From: JAJRTA01 sp965603125
GTDB lineage: Bacteria; Zixibacteria; MSB-5A5; GN15; FEB-12
Assembly (NCBI GenBank): GCA_965603125.1
Contig: CBFDBU010000005.1
Span: 97,987-161,986, forward strand
Direction: 5' to 3'
Length of the DNA: 64,000 nt
The notes below the pieces were generated by a model. That model saw only the letters and a program-made list of their open reading frames with translations. It made no database searches and had not been told where the DNA came from. A program made the translations under genes and the position numbers. Positions 24,233 to 33,404 of the stretch are shown here, one piece after another (position 1 is the stretch's first letter; each line of letters begins with the position of its first letter).

Positions 24233-26044
24233 ATGAGGAACGCCAACGAGGAAAAGACTGAAAAACGCACCGCGGGCGCCTTGCCTGACGACGACACCAT
24301 GCCGGAGATAGGACAGAAGCCCGGAGACATCTTTGCGGACCTGGAGGCGACGCTGGACGAGGTGGCGGAAGCCAACCCGCGCATCGACAGTGAAGCCCGC
24401 GAAGCATGCCGGGCGACATCCGACCTGAGCGCCCTTCTGGAGGTGTCACTGGCGGTCAATTCCTCGCTGGTTTTGGATGACGTCCTCCAGATAGTCATGC
24501 GCAAGGCGATTGAGTTGATGCAGGCCGAGCGGGGCCTGATCATGCTGCTGGACGATGACAACGAACTGCGCGTGCGCACGGCGCACAATCTCCGGCAGGA
24601 GGACATGACCGGGGACAACTTCCGGATTTCCAGCTCCATCGCTTCCCAGGTGGCTGCCACGGGCAGATCGATATACGCCTCCGACGCCATGTCGGACGAG
24701 AGATACGCTCAGCAGGCGTCGGTGCTCGAGCTGCATTTGCGTTCCATCATGTGCGTTCCCATCAAGGATCATGGAACCGTGGTGGGTGTCATCTACGTTG
24801 ACAATTCCAACCAGAGCAAGGTGTTCCTGAAATCAGACCTGTACCTGTTCGAGCTGTTCGCCCAGATGGTCGCCAATGCCCTGCGCAACGCCGCCACCTA
24901 TGATGCGCTGCTGACACTTAAGAAATACAATGAGTCGGTCATCAAAAAATCGCCGGTGGGAATAGTGGTTATCGACGACAACCTCCGTATAGCCACTATC
25001 AATCCGGTGGCTCTGGAGGTTCTGGATCTCAACCGCAACAGCATCTCGCGCAGTGTTACCGGGCAGCCCGGTTCCGATTTCCTTGAGATGCTGCCGGAAC
25101 ACGAACGGTCCCGCTGGCGTGAGATGATCACCACGGCGCTGACGTCTCGTGAGGACTACTCCGACCCGCGCTACTTCCACGACACCGGTTACCAGGAAAA
25201 GGCGCTGTCAATCAAGATATCACCGCTCTCGGCCGTGCCCAACGGAGATAACGGCCTCATTATGACCATCGAGGACATCACCGAGATGGTGGTCATGGAG
25301 AAATACGTGATCCTGTCGGAAAAGCTGGCCGCCAAGGGTGAGATGGCCGCTTCCATCGTTCACGAGTTGAATAACTACCTGGCCATCGCTTCAACCAACG
25401 CCGAGCTGATGGGGATGAACCTGGATCGCCAGGCCTACGATAAAGCCCGGTTCAACGCCAAATCGATCACCGAGAACATATTCAAGATAAAGCGGTTCGT
25501 GGACAGCATGATGGATTTCTCCAAGCCCGAGCCGGAATACATCAGCTACGACATCAAGCACCTGATCGACGATCTGCTCTTTTCCCTTCGAGTTCAGCCG
25601 CGATTCAAACAGACACGGTTTACGATCGATCTCGGCCAGAACATACCGAACCTGGAGATGGATGTCGGTCAGATTCAGCAGGTGCTCATGAACATGCTCA
25701 ACAATGCCGCCGACGCCATCGAGGAGAGAGCAATCGGGAATCAGACCGACGGCGATGAGTTGAAACGAGAAATCGGAGTCGCCGCCACTTACGACGACGA
25801 GCGGGAGCGGCTCACGATCGAGATCTCCGACAATGGCATCGGGATGTCACAGGAGACCATCGAAAAGATATTCAATATGCACTTCACCACCAAGAGGGGC
25901 GGCCACGGCTTGGGCCTGGCCAATTGCCTGAAGATCGTCGAGAGTCATCACGGTGAGATCACCGTGGAATCGAACCCCGGCGAGAGTACCCGGTTCAGAG
26001 TAACGCTGCCGCGTTTTCACGACACGAAGCCGAAACAGGCGTAG
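24233..26044 (+). CDS. Cytoplasmic GAF-PAS sensor histidine kinase
   Basis: The 603-residue kinase (start ATG 24233 with GAGG 8 nt upstream; GTG 24209 is an alternative) has a variable acidic head, a GAF domain (about 70-217), a PAS domain (about 235-350), HisKA with His377 in SIVHELNNYLAIAS and an HATPase (NMLNNAADAIEE, DNGIGMS, TTKRGGHGLGL). No transmembrane segment is visible, so it senses an internal signal. The HELNN word without a following Pro is common in such soluble kinases. It has no dedicated response regulator beside it. Its stop touches the next start (TAG then ATG), tying it to a Ser/Thr kinase. Confidence 0.88.
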   Translation: MRNANEEKTEKRTAGALPDDDTMPEIGQKPGDIFADLEATLDEVAEANPRIDSEAREACRATSDLSALLEVSLAVNSSLVLDDVLQIVMRKAIELMQAERGLIMLLDDDNELRVRTAHNLRQEDMTGDNFRISSSIASQVAATGRSIYASDAMSDERYAQQASVLELHLRSIMCVPIKDHGTVVGVIYVDNSNQSKVFLKSDLYLFELFAQMVANALRNAATYDALLTLKKYNESVIKKSPVGIVVIDDNLRIATINPVALEVLDLNRNSISRSVTGQPGSDFLEMLPEHERSRWREMITTALTSREDYSDPRYFHDTGYQEKALSIKISPLSAVPNGDNGLIMTIEDITEMVVMEKYVILSEKLAAKGEMAASIVHELNNYLAIASTNAELMGMNLDRQAYDKARFNAKSITENIFKIKRFVDSMMDFSKPEPEYISYDIKHLIDDLLFSLRVQPRFKQTRFTIDLGQNIPNLEMDVGQIQQVLMNMLNNAADAIEERAIGNQTDGDELKREIGVAATYDDERERLTIEISDNGIGMSQETIEKIFNMHFTTKRGGHGLGLANCLKIVESHHGEITVESNPGESTRFRVTLPRFHDTKPKQA

Positions 26045-29041
26045 ATGAGCGTGACTCACGAGTTGTCCGGTTACAGGATCCTTGGACAACTCGGCCGCGG
26101 GGGGACGGCCGAAGTCGCCCGCGTATTATCCCTCAAGCATAATCGGGAAGCAGCCCTCAAGTACGCCCTGGAGCGGCGCGAGGGCGAGAACGTGGACTTC
26201 CCTCGCCTGTGCGCCCGCGAGTTCAAGCTCATCGGCAATCTGAGATTCCCGGGGCTGGTACATATCCTCGAGTTTTCTCCGGGGAAACAGACCTGCCTTC
26301 TCATGGAACTCTGCCACGGTCCCACATTGGATCAGGTCGGACGGGTTGCCGACCTGGACGTGGCTCTTAACCTCATTTCCGCTGCCGCTCTCGATCTCGA
26401 ATACCTTCGAGCCCGCTCCATCGTCCATGGTGACCTGAAAGCCCAGAATATCTTCCTGCCCCAATCCTGGCGGCAGAGAGGCGATAACAAGCTCTTCTAT
26501 GTCAAGCTCTCTGATTTTTCCCTGGGTCGAACGACCGACGAGCCGCAGGAGGAGCGGGCCGGTCTGGGAACCGTAGGCTACATGGCGCCGGAAACGATCA
26601 CTGACAGACGATGTACAAGCCGTTCCGATCTGTTCGCGCTCGGGGTCATTTCTTACCGGTTGCTCACTGGTCGACATCCTTTCATCGACGGAGACGACGC
26701 CGACCCGGTTCGTGTCAACGCGCGGGTTCTGGAATCACAGCCGGAGCCGATAGAGAGCCTTAGGCCCGACGCCCCGGCCCTCCTGGTTCAGTTGGTGGGC
26801 TCTCTGCTGGCCGCGAATGAATCCGACCGGCCCAAGACCCCCTGGGAAGTCTGCCGGATTCTGCGGGAGGCCGGAGCCAGGTATCCCTTTGAGAAGGCGC
26901 TACGGCCGGCCCACCTGCTTACGCAGGGGAAGTCATACCGGGAGTCCGTGGAGACGATCCTGGACATCAGCGACCGGCAACGCGAGCGCCTGGACCGAAT
27001 ATGCGCTGAAGACGGCAATTCCCTTCGTTTGGCCCTTACTGCCGACTTCCTCAAAGACCGTCTCGTCTACAAAACAGGACGGTTCGCATTCAAAGGAGAT
27101 GTCTATTGGCCGTCACGGCTGCGACGGGAAATGCTACGCAGGTACCACGCCGATACGTTTGGGGAACGAAGACTATTGATTCGCATGGCAATTGCAGGTG
27201 GCGTCGCCGTCTCCCGCAAACTGGGGTTGATCGGCGAGGGTAGCTTCTGTGACGTATCGCCCCTGTTCTTTGAAACCCTCCGCCAGTTCATTCATGCTCG
27301 CGTTATAAGAAAGCTGTCCGCCAGCCTCGCGGTCGAGGCAGAACGCCGGGAGTTGCACGCTCCGGCGGCCGACCTCTACCTGCAATCCGGGAACCTCGAG
27401 GGGGCGGAACGCTGCGCCTACCAGGCGGCCGTGGCGCTGAACAAGGAGCATCTCAAAAGCGACGCCCTGACAATCCTGGCTAAGGTGATCGACTACGCGA
27501 GAATGATCCACAGAGACCACGCGGTACGACAACTGTTGATGACCAAGGGTGACATCCACAAGGAAGTCGGCGACACAGCCTCGGCAATGACCACATACCA
27601 GGCCATTGTTGACCTGTACGGGCAAACTCCCCCGGATGCCATCCTGGCGGAAACGTACAAGGATCTCGGCGATCTGTACAAGATGAAGCAAAACTTCCAG
27701 GCGGGCATCGAGTCGCTGCGATGCGCCCTGGCGATCTACAGGGAACTGGATGATGAACTGGAAGTGTCCCACACTCTGAACAACATGGGTAACATGTACT
27801 TCGTGGCGGGGGACTACGCCGTAGCCCTGCGTGAGTACCGCCCCGCTTTGCGAATCCAGAGGCGCCTGTCGGCATGGCCTGAGGTGGCCTCGACCCTGAG
27901 CAACATCGGCTCCGTATATGCTATCCGGGGCCGACTGGGCCGATCCCTGCACCTGTACAACCTGGCCCTTCAGATCACACGTGACATCGGCAGCCAGAGC
28001 GAGATCGCACGCCTGCTCAACAACCTCGGGTACCTCCATCACCTTTGTGGACAGCCCCGGAAATCCGTCGACTGCCTTATGGAGTCCCTGGAAATCAACC
28101 GGCGGATCGGCAGCAAGAAAGAGGTCCTGTTTAACCTCGACAACCTGACGGTCATAATGATATCAGCCGGACAGCTCAGGAAATCACTTCAGTATCTCAA
28201 GGAAGGTATGTCTCTGGCAGAGGCTCTGGCCGACAGACCCCACCTGGGCTCATTCAAGACCGGGTTGGGCACGGTTCTGAAACGCATGGGGCGCTTCAGC
28301 GATGCCGATACCTGTTACCGGGAAGCTGCGGAGATATACGCCGGCCTTGACGACGCCACGGGCAACTCCCGCTTGTCGACAGGCCGCGCCGACCTGGCCT
28401 ACCGCATCGGTGACGGCAGCAAGGCCTTAACGATTGCCACCGAAACACTGGATGCGGCCTGCGCCGGCGGCGACAAGCCCGACGAACTCGACGCCCTGCT
28501 GGTGGTAACCAGGGTGTCCGACGACGAAAAGCTGATAAGCCGAGCGTTCGATCTTGCCGACGAACTGCATCTCAGCCGGGAGCGCACCGTCTTTGCCTTC
28601 AATCTCCTGGCGTTGAATCTGCGCAAAGGAAATGTCACGGCGCAAGAGGAACACGCCCGCAAAGCCCTTGCCGATCTCGACGAAATGCCGGACAACATTG
28701 AAGTACCGGGCTTGTGCAATACCGCCGCCGAACTGATGGTCGCATCCGATCGGAGCGACCGGGCTCTGAGATACCTGCAGCGAGCGGAGAGAGTCGCCGC
28801 CGCCTCGGGTCTTAATCCCGAACTTGTCACAACGCTTACGCTCCGGGGTAAGATCGAAGTGACTGACGGCGAATTCGAACGGGGCTACGCCGACTACAGG
28901 AAGGCGCTTGAAATCAGCAGAAAGATCGCCGACGGCATTCATGATGAGAAAGACCTCCTGACTTACCAGGGCAGGGCCGCAATAAGGTTCCTGCGAGGCG
29001 AGATCAAGCGGCTGGTCACCGCTGCGGGAACAGTGAAATAA
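26045..29041 (+). CDS. Ser/Thr protein kinase with long TPR array
   Basis: The 998-residue protein has a kinase domain at residues 1-270. GRGGTAEVARV is the P-loop, Lys39 the ATP-binding Lys, HGDLKAQN (128-135) the catalytic loop with HGD in place of HRD, DFS (157-159) the metal-binding motif in place of DFG, and GYMAPE the P+1 loop. Catalytic Asp130 and metal Asp157 are kept, so activity is plausible. After a linker, about 450-980 forms a tetratricopeptide array with repeats such as NNMGNMYFVAGDYAVALREY and SNIGSVYAIRGRLGRSLHLY. The layout resembles kinase-TPR proteins that assemble signalling complexes. It starts directly at the stop of the histidine kinase gene and ends in a strong terminator. 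Confidence 0.9.
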   Translation: MSVTHELSGYRILGQLGRGGTAEVARVLSLKHNREAALKYALERREGENVDFPRLCAREFKLIGNLRFPGLVHILEFSPGKQTCLLMELCHGPTLDQVGRVADLDVALNLISAAALDLEYLRARSIVHGDLKAQNIFLPQSWRQRGDNKLFYVKLSDFSLGRTTDEPQEERAGLGTVGYMAPETITDRRCTSRSDLFALGVISYRLLTGRHPFIDGDDADPVRVNARVLESQPEPIESLRPDAPALLVQLVGSLLAANESDRPKTPWEVCRILREAGARYPFEKALRPAHLLTQGKSYRESVETILDISDRQRERLDRICAEDGNSLRLALTADFLKDRLVYKTGRFAFKGDVYWPSRLRREMLRRYHADTFGERRLLIRMAIAGGVAVSRKLGLIGEGSFCDVSPLFFETLRQFIHARVIRKLSASLAVEAERRELHAPAADLYLQSGNLEGAERCAYQAAVALNKEHLKSDALTILAKVIDYARMIHRDHAVRQLLMTKGDIHKEVGDTASAMTTYQAIVDLYGQTPPDAILAETYKDLGDLYKMKQNFQAGIESLRCALAIYRELDDELEVSHTLNNMGNMYFVAGDYAVALREYRPALRIQRRLSAWPEVASTLSNIGSVYAIRGRLGRSLHLYNLALQITRDIGSQSEIARLLNNLGYLHHLCGQPRKSVDCLMESLEINRRIGSKKEVLFNLDNLTVIMISAGQLRKSLQYLKEGMSLAEALADRPHLGSFKTGLGTVLKRMGRFSDADTCYREAAEIYAGLDDATGNSRLSTGRADLAYRIGDGSKALTIATETLDAACAGGDKPDELDALLVVTRVSDDEKLISRAFDLADELHLSRERTVFAFNLLALNLRKGNVTAQEEHARKALADLDEMPDNIEVPGLCNTAAELMVASDRSDRALRYLQRAERVAAASGLNPELVTTLTLRGKIEVTDGEFERGYADYRKALEISRKIADGIHDEKDLLTYQGRAAIRFLRGEIKRLVTAAGTVK

Positions 29042-29066
29042 CAGGCCCGGCCACTCTTACGACAAA

Positions 29067-29094
29067 AAAACCGGCACTCAGGAGTGCCGGTTTT
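29067..29094. terminator. Bidirectional intrinsic terminator
   Basis: CCGGCACT (29071-29078) pairs with AGTGCCGG (29083-29090) around a 4-nt loop, flanked by AAAA before and TTTT after. It serves the kinase-TPR gene on the plus strand and the convergent lipoprotein gene on the minus strand. Confidence 0.9.
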
Positions 29095-29111
29095 CTCACA
29101 GGCGATCTTAC

Positions 29112-30521
29112 TCAGAACCTCTGAATCTGCACGTTCACTCTCGGGAACCCGACCAAGACGTCACGATTATAGTTGGTGCGATTATTCATAATGAACACCT
29201 GCACGGTGCTTTCCACCTGTTCCCGCGTGTCTGGAAGATCCCGGATCATCACAAACAGCGGGAAATTGGTGGTGTCAAAAACATAGTTTGTGGGTTCCAG
29301 CGTGATGAAGACCGTGCCTTTGATCTCGCCGCCGGGCACCAGGTTGATGGCCTGATCGACCCCGCCCGGGAGGTTTTTCAAGAAATCCTCACCCGGAAAG
29401 GGCGGGACGCGGGCCGGGTTTACACCATCGACATATGGATTGGCGCTGTCGGGCTGATTGAGATCAGTGAATTTGCCGGTTGACAGCAATCCGCCATCGA
29501 TACCGCGCAACAGTGAATCGAATCTGTTGTAATTGATCCAGGCTGGAGGGGTAATCTCGCCGCGACTCACCCCAAGGTCATTGATGACCGATGATACCAC
29601 CCATCCCTTGTAACACCAGCCGTAAGACGAATAATCAGGCAGGGGATTAGCGAGCTGTAAGAAGTCGTCATAGACCAGACTGTCCATGGGGGAAGCACTA
29701 AAGGAGAGATTGACTCTTGTGGTAAGCAGGCAGGGATCCCCGGGTGTGCACTGGCCGTAGTCGCACTCCTCATAGGTCTCCACATCGTAGAGTATAATCT
29801 GCTGTTCGACCGTGTCGAATCCAAAGATACTCTGGATCACAGTATCGCGAATGTTTGAGATATTTACGATGCTGCGAACACACTCGCCGTCGTTCTCGGT
29901 GAAACTGTCTTTCCAGACGGTATCAATGGACCAATCGGTGAGCGCCGTCGTATCCTGCAGGTACGCTACTCTCTCGAAATACTCAGTAAACCAGATTGCC
30001 GCCCCATCGGTAACGGGATCGCGACCGTCGGATGAGGACTCCATGTTGAACTCCACCGCTGACTGCGACACGGAGTCACTCAGCGGGAAAACCAGATCCA
30101 GGGGATTGTCGTCCGGGTCGATTATGGTGTCGATCAGCATCACCGGACCGACACTCGTTTCCAGATCACCCTGGACGGTAATAAGAAGCCACCGGTAGGT
30201 GAGAACATCCCCCTCAAACTCAAACCGATTGCCTTCTTCCCGGGGAAGACCGTTCTCATCGAGGTACGTATCAGTGTCGAAATCGTAGCGAAACCTGGCG
30301 ATGGAAACAGCTTCATGAATACTCTCATCGATCATGGAATCGGCTACCCACAACTGGTAAACCATTTCCGGCGGACTGCTGGGCAGGCGCTCAGCCGACA
30401 GATCAAGGATCGTTCGTGTTTTGCCGGTTATGATATCCTCAGGCTGGGAGCAACCAAAATATAGAGTAAAAGATCCGGCAAGCAAAACCAGGAACAACAC
30501 TCTCTTATGGCACCGTAACAT
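29112..30521 (-). CDS. Large lipoprotein, unknown function
   Basis: ATG 30521 is preceded by a strong GGAGGAGG site; a TTG three bases earlier is not needed. The signal peptide ends in the lipobox LYFGC (Cys at about 24), giving a membrane-anchored protein of 469 residues. The mature part is acidic, rich in Asp, Thr and aromatic residues, with two nearby Cys pairs (EECDYGQCTPGDPC), and is predicted mainly beta. No family is recognised. It has its own promoter (30580-30609) and shares the terminator at 29067 with the kinase gene. Confidence 0.75.
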   Translation of the reverse strand: MLRCHKRVLFLVLLAGSFTLYFGCSQPEDIITGKTRTILDLSAERLPSSPPEMVYQLWVADSMIDESIHEAVSIARFRYDFDTDTYLDENGLPREEGNRFEFEGDVLTYRWLLITVQGDLETSVGPVMLIDTIIDPDDNPLDLVFPLSDSVSQSAVEFNMESSSDGRDPVTDGAAIWFTEYFERVAYLQDTTALTDWSIDTVWKDSFTENDGECVRSIVNISNIRDTVIQSIFGFDTVEQQIILYDVETYEECDYGQCTPGDPCLLTTRVNLSFSASPMDSLVYDDFLQLANPLPDYSSYGWCYKGWVVSSVINDLGVSRGEITPPAWINYNRFDSLLRGIDGGLLSTGKFTDLNQPDSANPYVDGVNPARVPPFPGEDFLKNLPGGVDQAINLVPGGEIKGTVFITLEPTNYVFDTTNFPLFVMIRDLPDTREQVESTVQVFIMNNRTNYNRDVLVGFPRVNVQIQRF

Positions 30522-30579
30522 CAAGTATTTCCTCCTCCGATCATAAATCGGGCATTAGTCTCCACAATTACAGAGTCCT

Positions 30580-30609
30580 AATATAAACACCCGCCACAGC
30601 CACTGTCAA
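30580..30609 (-). promoter_or_regulatory. Sigma70-type promoter of the large lipoprotein gene
   Basis: On the minus strand TTGACA (30604-30609), 18 bp, TATATT (30580-30585). It is placed about 60 bp upstream of the ATG at 30521. Confidence 0.75.
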
Positions 30610-30739
30610 GCCCTTACTACCAGCGTTTTTGCGGTTCCTGATACTCGACGCGCGCGCCCCTCTGAACATCTAAAGAAATCAGCGCCCAAGTCGATAAAAA
30701 CCCTAAAGAACCATAACAGCTTAGCAGGAAACCAAGCTC

Positions 30740-32866
30740 TTGAGCAAATGTCCCAACTGTCAGGCCGCAATATCAAGCCCCGACGCTGAATTCTGTCCCA
30801 AATGCGGCTGGACACTGAACGATCCGGCCGACCGGGCGAACGACCATGAGGAAAGCCGGGACGGCCTGGACTTTGTCGTCACCGAGGCTCACAATACCGA
30901 CACCGAGTTTGTGGGCAGTACGCGCGGATTTCCCGACGACCAGAACGACCTCGACATCGAATCCACGAGCGACCTGATGGAACACGAAGCCCGGAGCAAG
31001 GACGATGAGCTATCGCTGCCGCGCCCTGCCGGCCTTGAACCGATAGGAGAGTCGGAACCACCGCTGCCGCCGGGACTTGAGGGAAACTCCCAAAGCATGT
31101 CGGGCAGGGAGTCAGAAGCCGCGCCGGAGGCGAACGGGTCGGATGTTCAAGGCCCCGTTCAACCCGAATCCCCCGCCGCAGGCAGCTTGCACGACAGTTC
31201 CCGCGAGAGCGATTCCGGTCCCTACCTGACCGACCGCGAGAAAGAAGAACTGATCAGGAAGATCGATGAGGACAACCGGTCCGCCGCCTCGAAGCAGGAA
31301 GCCGTGACCAGTCGAATCGATTCCACTTCGTCGACAACCGAAAACCAGTCCGGTCTTCCGCAGCCCAAGATGGCCGGGCGCGGCAAGGGCATCGCCTACT
31401 TCTACAAGAACTTCATCCAGGTCGTCAGCAGCCAGGCAATACACCCTGATGACGAACTGTTCATCAACGATCGATGCTATGAACTCAAGCCCAAGAGAAT
31501 CGGCACCGGAGCCATCATCGGCGGCAGCGTCGTCCTGTTTGCCATTGTCCTGGTCATCGTGGGGTCGCTTTTTGTTTCCGACACGGATCGCGGTACCGGT
31601 GAGATATTAGGCATGGCGCTGGATGACGGTGGACAGCCATACGTTCAAGGCAGCCAGATCAAGCTTGCTGACCTGGGTATCTCGGTACGCTCTAATCCCC
31701 AGGGTTTTTTCCGGTTCGACGAAGTTGCGCCGGGAACGCACAGGATAGAGTACCATTTCCCCGACCGACCCGCCACCGTGGAATACACCACCGTCGCCGC
31801 CGGAGAGGTGTCGATGATCACTCTGAAGCCTTCAGTCGATGAGACAGAGGCTTTCGGCTCGGCGTCGGGGGTTCGGGGCGGACCCGGTGGGGCAACCGTC
31901 TCCGGCTCAGCTCCTGCCGGAAGCAAGCCGACCGACGATTCCAGACAGAAACCGGTCGGCGCCTCAAAGAAAAAACCGAAAAAGGCCGGTTTCTCGAAAC
32001 TGACCCTGGCTGCCAGTGTCGACGGAGCCCGGCTGTCAATCGACGGTAAAGTGCTTGGGGCCGGAAACCTGACCTACTCGGGGCTGAAATCCGGCCGCCA
32101 CACGTATACAGTCGAGGCGGACGGCTACCAGCAGGCGGCAGGAACCATCGACCTTGAAGCCGGCAAAACCGAGCGCCTCAAGGTGGCGCTTGTCCCGATG
32201 ACGCAGGAACAACTGGAGGCTGCGTACTCGGCGGAAGACTTCTATTACGCGGGAGCCTCGCATCTGAAATCCGGCGACCATGCAGCGGCGGTGGATTATC
32301 TCACCAGGGCCATAAGCATTCAGCCCAGTTACGCGGACGCCTACCTCGCCCGCGCCGACGCCTACACCCGCGGATCGGCGCCGACCCTTGCCCACGACGA
32401 CTACATCAGGGCGGCCGAGATCTTCCGCATGAACAAGGATTTCAACCCGGCTATCACGGCTTACAACAGCGCCATCGAGGTTGACGGCAAGTCGCTTGTC
32501 GCGTATCTCGGAAGGGCGGAACTGTACCTTTACAAGGGCGAAAAGATCGCGGCCCTTGCCGACTACGAGGCCGCCATCAAGATCGACAAGAAGTGCGGCG
32601 CCGCTCACTTAGGCCTGGGCGAGGCCCGCTTCAAACAGGGCAACTACAAGAAGGCGATCAAGCACTTCAAGAAGGCCCGATCTCTTGACGAAAAGGACCC
32701 CCTGGTCCACCAGTACCTGATGCTGAGCTACCTGTTGGTGGACGACACGAAGAATGTCAAGAGGTGCTACAAGACATTTCAGGAGGTGGCTTCCGAATCC
32801 GAAATGGACCGTTTCCGCACCGATGAAAGATTCAGCGCTGTGCTCAAGATCGTGGAAATCGAGTGA
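30740..32866 (+). CDS. Zinc-ribbon, transmembrane, PEGA and TPR protein
   Basis: The 708-residue product starts at TTG 30740, which places a zinc ribbon right at the N-terminus (Cys4, Cys7, Cys19, Cys22; CPNCQAA and CPKCGW); AGGAAA lies just upstream. An acidic, low-complexity cytoplasmic region follows to about residue 250. One transmembrane helix (255-279) comes next, then a carboxypeptidase-regulatory-like beta domain (about 285-365), a Lys/Ser/Pro-rich linker, a PEGA domain (about 410-485, SGRHTYTVEADGYQ) and 5-6 TPR units (about 490-700). The order suggests an envelope scaffold with a cytoplasmic regulatory tail. It is upstream of the two-CW gene by 12 bp. Confidence 0.75.
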   Translation: MSKCPNCQAAISSPDAEFCPKCGWTLNDPADRANDHEESRDGLDFVVTEAHNTDTEFVGSTRGFPDDQNDLDIESTSDLMEHEARSKDDELSLPRPAGLEPIGESEPPLPPGLEGNSQSMSGRESEAAPEANGSDVQGPVQPESPAAGSLHDSSRESDSGPYLTDREKEELIRKIDEDNRSAASKQEAVTSRIDSTSSTTENQSGLPQPKMAGRGKGIAYFYKNFIQVVSSQAIHPDDELFINDRCYELKPKRIGTGAIIGGSVVLFAIVLVIVGSLFVSDTDRGTGEILGMALDDGGQPYVQGSQIKLADLGISVRSNPQGFFRFDEVAPGTHRIEYHFPDRPATVEYTTVAAGEVSMITLKPSVDETEAFGSASGVRGGPGGATVSGSAPAGSKPTDDSRQKPVGASKKKPKKAGFSKLTLAASVDGARLSIDGKVLGAGNLTYSGLKSGRHTYTVEADGYQQAAGTIDLEAGKTERLKVALVPMTQEQLEAAYSAEDFYYAGASHLKSGDHAAAVDYLTRAISIQPSYADAYLARADAYTRGSAPTLAHDDYIRAAEIFRMNKDFNPAITAYNSAIEVDGKSLVAYLGRAELYLYKGEKIAALADYEAAIKIDKKCGAAHLGLGEARFKQGNYKKAIKHFKKARSLDEKDPLVHQYLMLSYLLVDDTKNVKRCYKTFQEVASESEMDRFRTDERFSAVLKIVEIE

Positions 32867-32878
32867 GGAGCCTGTTTT

Positions 32879-33214
32879 ATGACCGGAAAACTCAACTGCT
32901 GGGAATTCAAGAACTGCGGGAGGGAAAAAGGCGGTCTCCTGGCGGAAGCTCTGGGTGAATGCCCGGTGCCTCGGGCTATGAAGTTCGACGGCCACAACGA
33001 CGGCATGGGGGCCGGTCGGGCCTGCTGGATGGTTCGTGACTCCGCCTGCCGTCTGAGCAACGGCCAGCACTCGCCGTCAAACCCCTGTTGCAACTGTGAG
33101 TTCTACAAGCGGGTGGTGTTTGAACAGGAAGGCGATACGCGCTTTCGGTTTACAACGGCACCTACGCCGTCCAGATCAGCGCCGTCTCCCAATATCGGCA
33201 GGACCTTGAAGTAG
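32879..33214 (+). CDS. Two-CW domain small cysteine-rich protein
   Basis: This 111-residue protein has NCWEFKNCGREKGG near the N-terminus and ACWMVRDSAC plus NPCCNCEFYKRV later. This paired Cys-Trp pattern is that of small 'two-CW domain' proteins, probably binding a metal or cluster. The last 30 or so residues are low complexity. It follows the PEGA/TPR gene after 12 bp with GAGGAG upstream, so it is probably cotranscribed. The molecular role of the family is unknown to me. Confidence 0.7.
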   Translation: MTGKLNCWEFKNCGREKGGLLAEALGECPVPRAMKFDGHNDGMGAGRACWMVRDSACRLSNGQHSPSNPCCNCEFYKRVVFEQEGDTRFRFTTAPTPSRSAPSPNIGRTLK

Positions 33215-33329
33215 GCCGATTTCACCGACGATCCGCCCTCCTTCCCACACACCTGTACCGCACCGTGAGCGGGATGTAGCAACGTGGCAGAGCCTGTCGC
33301 GCGAGACCGTGTATCTATCCTTTTCGTCC

Positions 33330-33358
33330 TTGCCTGCTGAACTTTTTTCGCCTATGTT
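33330..33358 (+). promoter_or_regulatory. Probable promoter of the S9 peptidase gene
   Basis: TTGCCT (33330-33335), 17 bp, TATGTT (33353-33358), about 47 bp before the start codon. The 190-bp gap 33215-33404 holds nothing else that I can see. Confidence 0.4.
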
Positions 33359-33404
33359 CGTCAGATTAGATAAACCAAAGGAATATGCTTCAACAGGAGG
33401 AATC

